A stretch of 64,000 nt of DNA from assembly GCA_009829735.1 (NCBI GenBank), contig CM020618.1:25331122-25395121 (forward strand). Reading direction: 5' to 3'. The position numbers and the translations under genes are program-made. The stretch comes from Pyropia yezoensis. Lineage: Eukaryota; Rhodophyta; Bangiophyceae; Bangiales; Bangiaceae. Every line of letters begins with the position of its first letter. Position 1 is the first letter of the stretch. The notes under the pieces were generated by a model. The model was not told where the DNA came from. It saw nothing but the letters and a program-made list of their open reading frames with translations, and made no database searches. Below are positions 19,476 through 29,927 of the stretch, in pieces.

Positions 19476-21236
19476 GTGGCGGTGGCAGCGGCGGCGACAG
19501 CTGTAGCGACTGCCGCGGCCGAGGTGGCAGCGGCAGTGATTGCCGCCGCCGCGGCGGCGTTGGTAACAACCATGGCTGTGTGCGAGCAGTTCATGGGCGG
19601 TGGCCGGCGTACTAGGGGTCTCTCATCGGGTGAGACGATGCGTAAGGGTATGTCGCCGGGCGACAGGCGCTGCTGCCGGCGGCTGCGGTGGCTCTGGGCG
19701 GGGAAGGGGGTGTCTCCAACGGCCAGCTGCAGGGCGAGGACCGGGGGGGGCGGCATCGGCGGTGGCGGCGGCCGGGCCGCCGCCACCACCACGACCGCCG
19801 TCGCCACTGGGGGTTTCGGGGGCGCCGCCGTCGCCACCTCCGCCCCCGCCACCGCCGCTGCCGCTGCCCCTGCCGCTGCCGCTACTGCCACTGCCGTCGT
19901 CGCCAAGGCGAGCCGCCTCGGTATTGCCACCACTCGCCGACACCGCCGCCGCCGCCAGGCGCGTCTGCTTGGTGGCGGTGCTGGCGTTCCCCCTCTCCAC
20001 CCCCCCCCCACCTCCCCTTGCGTCCACCACGACCGGCACAACCGCTGCCGCCGCCGACCAATACCCCGCCGGCGGCGGCGTGCCCCACCCGGCCGACGCG
20101 GGCAGGCGACGGGCGCAGCCGCTGGCGGCGCCCACAGGGGAGGTGGGACAGCACACGTTTTCGCCCACATCGTTGGCATCTGCGATGGCCGCGGCGGTGG
20201 CGCCCCAGCTAGCGCCGTCTCCGCGGCCGCCATGGCGGCCTTCGCCCTCCACCGACTTCCCGCCTGCCTGGCCGCGTAGGTTGCTCTCGACAGTGCGCGC
20301 CTGGCCAGCCGCCTCCGCCTGCGGCAGCTGCTGGCGGGCCCGCTCGGGCGAGCGCTCTCTACCGCAGCCACCGTGGCGGCCGACGTTGCGCGGGTGGCCC
20401 GCGTCGTCGGCGCTGCCGCCCCCGACGGCGACTGGGACGACGACGGCGACGGCATTGGCTGCGGCGATGACGGTGGCGGCCGTGATGGTGGTAGTGGTGG
20501 TAGTGGTGGCGGGGATGGCTGGCAGTGCCCGTCCATGCGCCCGCGGTACCTCGACGACGCGCTGGCGGTGCTGCTACGCGGGGTGGCCGCCCTGAATGCT
20601 GCCGCCACCACCGGTCGGCAGGCCACCGCCGCTACCGTAACGGTTATATTGGCCCTGCCGCGGCCCGCCGCGCCAGGCGACAGGGCCGCTCTGGACGCCC
20701 TGACGGACGACGCGCACCTGACGGTTGGCATCCCGCGGCTGGAGGCGCAGGGGGCCCGCGCGGCGGCGGGTGTGGGGGCGTTGGGGGCGGGTGCGAGTGC
20801 GGGCGGAGGGGGCGCGGCTGCCAGTGGCGATGGCGGCTGCGCCGGCTGGCGGGTTGACTCGGCGGTGGCGGCGGGGGTGGACTTGGGGGTGCCTCTCGCG
20901 GACGCGGCGGCTAAGATGGTGACCCCTTGTGTGCAGAATGGCGACTCGCCGGACGTGTGGGCGACCACACACGGCGGCGGTAGCGGCGGCGGCGGCGACC
21001 CTTCTATGCTCAGCGCGCGGGGCTCCTCCGGCGCCCCCCCTGTCGTGGTCGCCGCGGTCTTGGCCACGGACGTGCACTATGCCGGGGTGGAGCTAATCTA
21101 TGACGCCGCCTCCGCCCTCTTCGGTCCCCACGGGTCGTCCCTTCCCGACGTGGTCGACCGTGATGTCGCTGCCGCGACGGTGGCGGTGGACGTGTACCTG
21201 CGCCTGCCGACGGCCGAGCCGCGGGCGTGCCGGTAA
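19476..21236 (+). pseudogene. Unidentified Ala/Gly-rich gene with one nonsense codon
   Basis: The same frame runs from 19476 to the stop at 21234-21236 except for TAG at 20277-20279. The residues on both sides of that TAG read as ordinary protein (HRLPACLAA before, VALDSARLASRLRLRQLL after), which suggests CAG became TAG. The C-terminal part (20283-21236) is the most protein-like, with stretches such as VDSAVAAGVDLGVPLADAA and VELIYDAASALFGPHGSS. The N-terminal part is low complexity and may be read partly in another frame. A long minus-strand frame covers the same DNA, but its product is Ser/Pro/Arg-rich with few hydrophobic residues and looks like a composition artefact. No family was recognised. 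Confidence 0.35.
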
Positions 21237-22931
21237 CTGTCCCGGGGGGGGGCTGCCGCCGCGGGCGCCGGTGATGACCTTGACTCCTTGTTGGGGGGGC
21301 GGGCCGGGGAGCGAGACCCGCCACAGCAGCACTCAAGCCTGCGGGAGGAGCCTTTAAGAGTCGGCGCCACTGCCGCCAGGCGCGACCGCGGCGGCGGAGA
21401 CTACCGCCACCGCAGCCCCCGCAGCCGCATCGGTACCACGCCCCGGCTCTTCCCCGCCGTCCGCACCCGCGGCGTCGCGCACGGTGGTAGGGGCAGCGGT
21501 GGCTGCGGTGGCAGCGGCTGCCTTCCGGACTCTCACCGCCATCACCGCCGAAAAGGGGGCCGACGCGCCCTCCACCGTCGCCGCCGCCATCCCCACCAGC
21601 TGAGATAGCGCGACGCCGAGCGCCACCGTGGCCCCGCCGGCCTCGTTGAGGCCCCCGCCGCCACCTACGCGGCGGGCGCTGGTGCCCGTGCCGCATCTGA
21701 TGGCGCGTGACTCTGGGCAGTGGCAGGGGCGGCCCGCAGCAGCTTTTCAGGTGGGGCAGCAACGGGCGCTGCTAGACATGGGGCCGCCGCCGGCCAGTCG
21801 ACTGGCGACTGACTGGTAGGTGGCGACGTTGCCGCCGCTTTCGGCACCTCCTCCCCTCTGCTGCCCTCTTTCTTATAGGTCGCATCGAGTGCGGTAGAGG
21901 GGATTGGTGAGACCAGTGGGGTCGCGGAGGCCTGCCCGGGAAGGTACAGAACAGTGGCACGGACGCGGGCACTGGTGGTGTGGCAGAGAAGAGCCCGTGT
22001 GGCGCCGGTAAGGCTGAGCGAACGCAGCCAGGCGCGAGCAGAACTGCTGCGGCGCACATTTCAAACACAGTACAAAAGGGATCCCGGTAGCCGAGGCCCC
22101 TGATGACGCATGGAAAGCGGGCCCCCCCCGTCTGAGCACGAGCCCGTCTTCTCTTTTCAGCCCGGTAGAGTCCGTCGGGCTGCCCAAAGTGGGCGCCCAC
22201 CCGCCTTCCCACCACTGAAGCCGTCCATGTACAAGCCGGTGCGACCAGCAGGTGAGGTAGCGGAAACCGCCGCGCCCACGGCGCCACCCGCGCCCGTCCC
22301 CCCGCACTCGCCATGTCCCACCAGCCCCGCTAGCCACCCGCATACCTTCTCCCTTTCCCTGCTCAACCCCTGGCTCCCCACTCACCGTCCAGAGGACCCC
22401 CCCTCGGCGCGCCCGCACGTGTAGTTGCTGTGGCCTGTCTTGCAAAAGCTCTAGTCACGCTTGTGGAAGGTCACGCACACCACTACCGCCCGCCGTGCGG
22501 TGTTGGCATGCCAGGTGGCGGCCGCAATCCCACCACGTGTCAGCCGCATTGCTGGGGTAAGTCGGGCTTTGTGTGTCATGGCCTGATAGTATTGACACGG
22601 AACGATGGTGTAAGGGAGTGAGTTTTTTTGCGGTGTATTGTGTTGTTCTACTTGCGCGTGGGGCGGTGCCCGCGGGAGCATCCCTGGCCGGGCACTGCAG
22701 GTAGGCGCTACCGGCACGGCGGAGTGGGACCAGGGGGGCACCACGAGATTACAAGACGGCGGGTAGCGAGCGCCGAGTGGACCCCGAGGGATAAAGTGCG
22801 CGTGTTTGCTCAACAGGTTATGGCCCAGCTCGTGCGAGAAGTACCCGCTGTGCTGACCACGCACACGTCGCTCCTCTCCAGACGCTACCACCCGTACCGG
22901 ATGCGTCCCTCCGCTGCCTGCCCTCGCCAAG
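21237..22931. other. Spacer with coding-like remnants
   Basis: The GC-rich first part contains a minus-strand stretch (about 21354-21680) reading GGLNEAGGATVALGVALSQL and onward, which is protein-like but has no clear start. A second minus-strand frame lies at 21665-22057. Neither joins the other in frame. From 22060 the composition is more balanced and I see nothing definite. Confidence 0.4.
21354..21626 (-). pseudogene. Unidentified gene fragment
   Basis: It encodes about 90 residues with a natural-looking hydrophobic pattern (VALGVALSQLVGMAAATVEG near its start). The frame is open upstream without an ATG. It may be an exon or a decayed gene end. No family was recognised. Confidence 0.25.
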
Positions 22932-23125
22932 ATGGAGGGGCTGACGGCCGAAGTGGAGGACCGGTCGTACCGCCGGGTGCCGAAGCTGGACGAGGACTGC
23001 AATACGTGGGCTCTACTTTTCAAGGCTCATTTAGTAACAAAGGAGCTGTCGCAGCCGCTAGAGGAGCCACCGCCGCCTGAGCTCGAGGCGGCAGCACTGG
23101 AGCGATACAAGAAAAAGTACAGTAA
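22932..23125 (+). pseudogene. Copia-type gag fragment
   Basis: The start MEGLTAEVEDRSYRRVPKLD, followed by a tryptophan and LLFKAHLVTKELSQPLEE, resembles the N-terminal gag motif of Ty1/copia elements (K-L-x-x-x-N-x-x-x-W then a helix, UBN2 type). About 60 residues match. Beyond 23125 the plus frame turns Arg-rich and the minus-strand gene begins, so this is a truncated scrap. The assignment rests on motif resemblance only. Confidence 0.35.
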
Positions 23126-23129
23126 ACGT

Positions 23130-25368
23130 CAGCAGCGTCGGCCGGCGGCACAACGTCTCCAGCGTGTGCCTGCATCGCTCCGTCTGGGGCACCGGCGAGA
23201 AGGCCACGGCCGGGCGCGTTCTCAGCCGCCCGGGCGGCGGCCGTGTCGGCCGTCCGCACGATGTCGACAGCGACGGCCGGGACCCCTCTGTCAGCGGCAC
23301 CGGCTGGCACCCCAACGCCAGGCGCGTCCCCAGCTGCCCCAGCTTCGGACGTGTTCGCCGGCGGCGCGACCTCGGACGCGTCAACCGGCAACCCACCTTT
23401 GCGAGCACGGGGGGGTTGTCCTTTGTCGGGCGTGTCCACGGCCGCTCCAGCGGCCGGCGTGTCAGCCTCCCCACCAACTGGCTGCTCCGCGTTCAGCGCG
23501 CCAAACGCCACCACAGCGTCTAGCCTGTTCCCTTGTGGCTGCAGACAGGGCACTTCGGGATGCGGCTTGGCGCTAGGAGTCAAAGCTACCCGTTGCTTGA
23601 GACGCCACATCTTCGCTAGACCGTCGTCGGACCGCAGCATGTCCGACAGCGTAGATAAAGCAGCAGCGTGCCGAGGCTTGAACGCGTTGACAGCGGGGTC
23701 AATCGTAATGGCGATCGCGAATGAAAAAGTGTCCTTCTAGACGGTTTCTCCAAGCGCTTTGATGTTGGGACGTAGGCAGCGTGGATCCAGGGGCTCGTTG
23801 GTCGACCTGTCCATGTGGTGGCTCCGTGCCCCAGCTTTAGGACGCCGTGCAGCATTCGCAACCGCCTGGCTACTGCGACCATTGGGGGCCGCTCCAGCAG
23901 GAGCCGGCCGAGGAGGCCCATCAACAGCACCTCTGCCGACCGCACCGGCTGCTTCATCCGCTCCATCCTCGGACCCACTGACGTCGCCACCATCAACTTC
24001 CCCCATCGCCTCCCCCTTTCCATGTGCGCCACCACCTCCCTCGACGCAATCGCCGCCACCACTCTTTGCGCCTGCCGAAAAACCTCCAGGGCCGGCTCCT
24101 CCTTCCCGTTGCTCGAGCTGCAGGCGCCACGCGTGCAGCCGTTGAAAAGTGAGATGATGGCCTTTAATGGCTGCCTCAGACAGCGTGCTGCGCGAGGTCA
24201 ATAACTTCTTGGTGCACACGACAATGCCGTAGACCAAGGACACAGTCGCGCTGTCCAAGTCCCACAAACGCTCAAGGAGGGCCCGCAGTCGTACCCGCTG
24301 CTCACGCCGCTCGTCAGGAAGCTCAGTCTACAGCACGTATGGAAGAGCAGACGGGCAAAGGAGCGCAAGGGCGCGCTTGGCGCTGTTCCAATGGACTGCC
24401 TGGATGTACATCTGCTTCGACGGCTGTTTCATGGTCATTCTCAAGAGCCTTCTCACCCACTACGACGGATGCATCGACGCGGCGCGCGCTCCTTCTCGCA
24501 CAGAGTTGCGTCCCTCGGCAGGGCTGGTGTAGCGCGCGGAGGCAAGGCGCTTGAGGTTGCCCAGCCAGATGCCATTGGCCGTTACGACTCGGAAGCGTTG
24601 ATCCTTTTCCTGGAACGTCTTGCACCGAAACACCCACAGCGGAGCATCCTTTGTCATCAGCTCCAGCGTCAGAAAGAAGAGGGTTGTGATCGTCTCGCGA
24701 GAGCGCATCGCAAAGGGCCGCATCTTTGGGTACGCACCCGAGTCACGACGGTCCATGAAGTGGTTGGTCCAGTGTTTGAAGCAGGCCTTGAAAGGTGACA
24801 CACTCAACACCATCTCGGACGGGATGTCCCGCATGATGAGGGCCGTCGCAGCGATCATTCAGCTCAAGATGACCAGCCCCTCCGAGCATCCGTCTGGGAA
24901 TACCGATCGTTGGCAGTCCTTGCCGTCACAGAAGGACTCAATCTGCATGACCGTGAAGCCCTCGCTGCACATAAATTCCCCTTCGTCAATCCTGACGTCG
25001 CCCTTGCGCGCCGTTCCACAATTCGGGGAGCCCCGGGGCGCGCGTACGACAGAGACCTCTCCTTCCCGCATTTTGGAGCACATCTTGACGATTGCAAGGA
25101 CAGAGCGCGGGCCGTTGTACAAGGGTAGCGGCACCGTGGACTTGGCGTCATCTACGACGGTTCCACCATCGTCACCCGCCTGACCGGCGGCGCCACGAGT
25201 AGCACACTTAGTGAGCGGCTCTCCGCGCCGAACGCTACGGGCACGCACAGCGTGCACGCACGAAAAATCAACCACGCTATCACAAAACTCAGACGTGCTG
25301 GTCTTGCGGGGAGCACCGCACCGTAGCAGGAACCTTGCACAATCCCGTACCGGGCAAGACTCATGTGT
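23130..25368 (-). pseudogene. Cysteine-rich unidentified gene, decayed; possibly KDZ-transposon-associated
   Basis: One minus-strand frame runs about 2.2 kb and reads as protein throughout, broken only by TGA 24859-24861, TAG 24460-24462, TAG 24328-24330 and TAG 23737-23739. The N-terminal part is rich in Cys (CPVRDCARFLLRC; MCSEGFTVMQ; FCDGKDCQRS). A middle helical part follows (FKACFKHWTNHFM, MYIQAVHWNSAKRALALL, LRALLERLWDLDSATVS). A Pro/Ala/Asp low-complexity tail ends near 23130. The C-x2-C clusters followed by an FK..W segment recall the cysteine clusters linked to KDZ transposases, but that is only a resemblance. The nonsense codons fit CAG to TAG and CGA to TGA changes. Confidence 0.45.
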
Positions 25369-25371
25369 TCA

Positions 25372-27589
25372 CTTTGATATTGAAGCTGAACTATGCCTGT
25401 CTTCTGTCAGGCAAGTTTGGTTCACCGCCAGGGCAGTCAACAAAGCACTTCCGCTTCAGTTTTTAGGCCTCTCTCCTTCCCTCCGCTACTGGCAAGTCGC
25501 TACGTAAAATTGGTCTGTCTGTCCCCGGCTTGTTCCATTGCGTTCTTTTCCCTCATCTGACGTTGCTCACGCCCCAGCCTCCAAAGCTGCAGACGAGTGC
25601 GCCGCCGTGGTCGGCTCTGTCGTAGCCGCTCCCATTGAGTCGGGTGGCTGCCAACGCTGGCTGCAGCTTAAGAAGCGGGTGCCCCCGACGTGGCAGCAGC
25701 GGCAGATGTCCGCCTTGGTAGCCACAGACGCGGCCCGCCGCGAAACCAAGGCCTCCGCAAATGCGCACGAAGAAAATGCGCCGGTAGAGACGGTGGCCAC
25801 CCTGGTCACGATCCTCTCCGCGCCCCCTCTCGCCGCACTGGTGGCTTCTGAGGCGCAAGGGACCAAGGCGCCCCCCGCGGACGCGGAACCTCTTACTCAT
25901 TGCTCCGCTGCTTCAAGAGGGGTGTGATTTTCAGGCGCTCCGAGAGTTCAGTATGGACTCGCCGCCGCACCGCGGGAGCGTGTGTAGGGGCCAATAGCCT
26001 CGGGTCGGGTCGGGTTCTGCTGAGTTCTTTGCAAGGGAGGCTAGCGGGCATAGCTGGTGTTGCAAGTTCTCTACTTGCTTCTTCGTTCTGTCTTTGTGGC
26101 ACATTTTTCCTCTCTGTTAAGAAGTGTACTTTTTCGGGCGCGGGGGGGAGGGAGGGAGGGGAGGGAGGGAGGGGGGGTGCCGGCGCCAGCCAATGGCGGG
26201 CCTCCTGAGAGGGGAGGGAGGGAGGGAGGGGGGGGAGCGATGATGATTACCACTACACGACCGGCGTGACTTTGGCACCAGTGTTGCACTCGTCCACCCA
26301 TGTACTTTAATCAAGCTTAAGTCATCATATAAGTTTGGCAGCCTACTAAGAGTAGATCAGCTGTGCATCATCAATCATCGGCCATCGACCGATCGCTGAC
26401 GCCTCACGTGTGCGGGGCGTGCAGCTCAGCGGTTCGACACCCTGACCGCGGTGTGTAGCTAGGCTAGGGCCCCTACGCACAGTCGCCACGAGGGACCCCC
26501 ATTTTTTTTTTCTTCGAGGCGGCCCTGCTCCCAAAGCGCGCGCAAGAACACAGAGCCGTGGAATGCGACGTGGTAGCATATGCCACCCCACCCCACCGCA
26601 CCCTCCCTCGTAGTCCTGCCCCCACCTCACCGCCTCCCCGCTCTCCACACCCCGTATGCCCCCCCCACTCGGCCTTCATTTACCGCTTGCTGCGGCTCAC
26701 CCCCTTCCTCTAGGGGGGCGGCTATGGCGCTCACTGGGACGCTGAGGCTGGCGGCGCGCGCCCCCCCTCCTGCGCTGCAGCACCCGCAGGCTGCGTCATT
26801 GCTGGCACGCTGGGTCGCGGCCGACGGGGAGGTGGGGGTCGGTCCGGTGGCCCCGCCCCTGACAACTCCTCGGTCCGTTGTGGGAGGGCAGGAGGGGGGG
26901 AGGGGGGAGGCTGCGGCGGTAGAGAGAGCATGTGTGGGTGGCCACGTGTCCCTGCGCCCTCTCCCACGCCGGCGGTGCGCCGCCGCCGCTGCCGCTGCCG
27001 CCGCTGCCGCCGCGGCCGCTGCCGCCGCCGCCGCCGTTATTGCCCGCGCGCCGGCAACGGGCCGGTAGGCTGCGAGGGAGGGGAGTGGGCTCGCGGAGGG
27101 GGGGGTCACTCACGGGGCCGCGATGCTTGGCAGAGGGGGAGGGAGGGAGGGGTGTGTGTGGACGGCAGGCGGACAGCGGCCGGTGGGTGTGTGTGCGGCG
27201 ACGCTGCGCGGGCGGGCTGGGAGGCGGGGAAACTTGCGCGTCCGTCGCGGGGGGGGGGGGGCTGCCGCCTCCTCTGCTCGGCGGCCGCGGGCGGGTGTCT
27301 GCCGGGTGGCTGCCGCCGCCGCCTCAGCAGCCGGGCGGAGCGGCCGCAGCGGGGTGGCCACAGCAGGGTCGCCGCAGGGGGGTGGCTGCGGCTGGGGGTC
27401 CCATTATAAGGGTGCCCCTGCGGCCGAATTGGGCAGTCTGTTTTGCCACCCATCCGCCACACAACCCGCAGACGAGAGCCAACACACCGCCGTCGTTCTC
27501 ACCACCGCCACCTTCCCCCTCCCTGTTCCACCTTCCATCGACCCTTCCCGTTTGCTCTGCCATCCTCCCCCCCCCTCCTCTTCCAAACC
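25372..27589. other. Spacer without a confident gene
   Basis: At 25538-25927 a plus-strand frame (AADECAAVVGSVVAAPIESG, then QRWLQLKKRV) looks like a coding fragment but has no recognisable family or start. A purine-rich microsatellite occupies 26143-26236. From 26580 to 27400 C/G-rich sequence gives long but compositionally biased frames on several strands. The last 170 bases before 27590 are C-rich, as in the leaders of other genes here. Confidence 0.5.
26143..26236. repeat. GGGA/GGGAGG purine microsatellite (two blocks)
   Basis: Blocks of GGGAGGGAGGGG at 26143-26178 and 26209-26236 are separated by about 30 bases of ordinary sequence. The strand is purine-only there, so it could form a G-quadruplex or triplex. 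Confidence 0.85.
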
Positions 27590-28507
27590 ATGGCCGTCAC
27601 CAAGCTGGTCCTGGCCGCCGCCGCCGCGGTGGTTGCCACCACCACCTCGTCGGTGGCGAGTGAGGATGTGCGGTTCGCGTCGCGCGGGGCGGGCGAGTCG
27701 CACCTCCCCCTGTCGTTCAAGGTGGAGGACCCGTCGGTAACCAACCGCCAGTACTACTCGCCCTACGGGTATGGCACCGGGGACCCCCACTTCTACGGCT
27801 TCAACCACGCGTGGTTTGACTTCACGGGCGCTCGCGACCAGGTGTTCAACCTCATTTCTGACGCGGCCGTGCATGTCAACGCGGCGTTTATCGGGGGACC
27901 AAAGGTGGGCCAGACGTTCATGGGCGAGGTCGGCATCCAGGCCGGCGGTGGTGTGGACCGGGTGTCCATTGCCCACTGCGGGTACAGCTGCATTGAGGCG
28001 ACCGTCAATGGCGCCGCGCTGGTCGCCGACAAGGAGACGGTGACGCCGTCGGGCGCGCGGCTGCTGCTGACGCGCGGGGAGAACGCGACGGTGGAGTTTG
28101 AGGACGCGACGTACCGGCTCAAGGTGTCGTCGCCCATTGCCGACACGGTGTGGAAGGGGGGTGCCGAGGACACCCCCCACCTGGACATTGCTGCCGAGCT
28201 GCTCGGCTACCCCACCGACCCTCACGGGGTGCTGGGCCAGACCGCCCGCCACCTCACGTCCGCCGCCGTCTCGCGGTCGGCGGTGGACAAGGACGCGGCG
28301 ACCGACAGCTTTGCCATTGAGGGCGTCGACGCCGACTACCGCGTGTCGGGGCTGTTTGAGGCGGACTGCGTGACGAGCCGCTTTGTCGCCCGCTCCGCGC
28401 GGGAGGTGGCGGCCGTCCGCGCAGCGGCGGCTCGGGGCGGCCGCAAGCTGCTGTCGGTGGTGGAGCATGGCCGCAAGGCGATTGCCACCGCGGGGGTGTA
28501 CATGTAG
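27590..28507 (+). CDS. Secreted protein with Root-cap/VWD-like domain (305 aa)
   Basis: The start is ATG 27590 in ACCATGG context. Residues 1-24 form a signal peptide (KLVLAAAAAVVATTTSSVAS). The main domain starts GDPHFYGFNHAWFDFTG (residues 64-80) and continues with FNLISDAAVHVNAAFIGG. That is the pattern of VWD-related domains and of the plant Root-cap family, where a GDP(H/R)F start is followed by F-F-G-K-x-D and H-I-N-A-F-I-G. Near the end, GLFEADCVTSRF resembles the closing Cys motif of the Root-cap family. Cysteines are few. It is an intact single exon with strong G/C third positions. Likely an extracellular or wall protein; the role is unknown. Confidence 0.6.
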   Translation: MAVTKLVLAAAAAVVATTTSSVASEDVRFASRGAGESHLPLSFKVEDPSVTNRQYYSPYGYGTGDPHFYGFNHAWFDFTGARDQVFNLISDAAVHVNAAFIGGPKVGQTFMGEVGIQAGGGVDRVSIAHCGYSCIEATVNGAALVADKETVTPSGARLLLTRGENATVEFEDATYRLKVSSPIADTVWKGGAEDTPHLDIAAELLGYPTDPHGVLGQTARHLTSAAVSRSAVDKDAATDSFAIEGVDADYRVSGLFEADCVTSRFVARSAREVAAVRAAAARGGRKLLSVVEHGRKAIATAGVYM

Positions 28508-29294
28508 AGTGCAAAACGGTAGGCACAGGGGGGAGGGGGGGGGGGGGGTTGGGAAAGGGGGAGGGGGGGGGGGGGGGGGGTGTACCCCCTCTCCAGCAGC
28601 ATCAGCAATCGGGCGTGGGCGTGTAGTTTGCTTTGTTTCCGCGCGTGAGCAGTGGGGAGCGGCACCACTGGTGGGAGGGGGATGGCAATGGGTCGATGCC
28701 CGCCGCCGCCGCGCGCCACAGCGCATGACAAGAGAAAAGAAACAGACGACGTCAAAGTGCAAAACGAGGGCGCTCATGCAGCTGAGTACAACGGCACTCG
28801 CGGAAGCTACAAGAGGAGAATGACATACCTAGGCTCGCCGAATGTTGACCATCTTCAGGCCAAGAAGAAGAGCAGTCCTTGGTCAGCAAGGAGGTTATCA
28901 GTTCAACAATCAGACGGCTGCCTCGCCACGAATGGACGGGGAAGTGTGTGTGTGTTGTCGATGGCGCCACCTCTCCCAAGTTCCCCCCCCAGCTGCCGGC
29001 GTGGTACTACTAACTTAGTATACGAACCGCAGTTGACTCAATGGAGTATCAAGACAGGTGTACTTGATATCACTAATACCGACCTCAATGGAAGCGATGA
29101 AAGAGTATATATGTATTTGCTATCTGACTTTCCCATTGTGCGTTGCACCGTCATTACCCGCGAAAAAAGTGTGATTTACCACGGAACTGCATTGTCAGCC
29201 CGCGGATGCACCCTCTATTCACTAGTCCTCTGCAACGTTTGCTGTCGCTTGTCGAGCTTGGTCGCTTGCGTCCTGCTTGGGCCTGACTTTTCTT
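28508..29294. other. Spacer with poly-G tract
   Basis: Two poly-G stretches interrupted by A and T lie at about 28533-28580, just after the stop of the upstream gene. The rest, to the MITE, is of ordinary composition and I see no gene. Confidence 0.6.
29286..29294. repeat. MITE target-site duplication, left
   Basis: ACTTTTCTT, repeated at 29919-29927. Confidence 0.8.
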
Positions 29295-29918
29295 AAGGCT
29301 TGTGCAGCACGCCCCGGCCGGGATTAGGCGTGTTTTAGGGCGTGTCACGCCCACACGCCCGAGATTTCGGGGCGTGCACTGGGGCGGAATCGTATTTACC
29401 TTCAATAGACTTGCATACGTTCTGATACTTCGCATCGCGCAATGAAGCCCTAATTGAATGGTTGTCAAGGGCCCAGCCACACAGGCCATCCAGTTCTGTA
29501 TACAGGGCGGGAGCAGTGCTACGTGCATCCAGTCTGGGATTGCCTGTGCCCAGCTCACGCACATGCCGTGCTTGTCGTGAGGCGTTCGAGGCAGTCGCGC
29601 CGGACGTGGCTGTCTGCTTTCTCGCTTCCATGGCGCAGTGGGGGCCAGAGCAGGCATGTGTGCTCCACGGGCGCCGCCACGAGTGACTGCAGCCAGTGTG
29701 CCCGATTCTGACAGAAAGAGTCCGGCACGACCCAAGCAACTACCTGAAGCCACCGTCCACGGTGGCAGAGAATCTTCATAATTTGCACTCGTCTGGTAAA
29801 ATTGTGTTAATATCTTGGGGCGCGCAGATCGGGATGAACTTTTGAGGGCGTGCTTAAGGCGTGTTTAGGGCGTGTCACGCCTGCACGCCCCCGAAAAAGG
29901 GGCGTGCAGCACAAGCCT
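29295..29918. mobile_element. Non-autonomous MULE-like MITE (624 bp)
   Basis: The left end reads AAGGCTTGTGCAGCACGCCC. The right end, reverse complemented, reads AGGCTTGTGCTGCACGCCCC, so the terminal inverted repeats match at 19 of 20 positions after one extra A on the left. The element is flanked by 9-bp direct repeats ACTTTTCTT (29286-29294 and 29919-29927). Nine-bp duplications are typical of Mutator-like elements. Just inside each end, the string GGGCGTGTCACGCC occurs in the same direct orientation (about 29339 and 29866), so the subterminal parts are also repeated. No transposase is encoded. A third end copy lies at 30949-31004. Confidence 0.75.
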
Positions 29919-29927
29919 ACTTTTCTT
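29919..29927. repeat. MITE target-site duplication, right
   Basis: ACTTTTCTT, a copy of 29286-29294. Confidence 0.8.

Noticed and set aside
19454..21067. A 537-codon minus-strand open frame
   Set aside because: It shares third-codon positions with the plus frame, so base bias keeps both open. Its product is Ser/Pro/Arg/Ala-rich with few hydrophobic residues, whereas the plus frame reads as ordinary protein.
26400..26480. tRNA-like stretch (GCAGCTCAGCGGTTCGA)
   Set aside because: It resembles a D arm, but no anticodon arm, T arm or 7-bp acceptor stem of the right spacing could be built on either strand.
26580..27068. Ala-rich plus frame ending in a long Ala tract
   Set aside because: There is no domain, competing frames of equal length exist on both strands, and the Ala tract is simply a GCC repeat.
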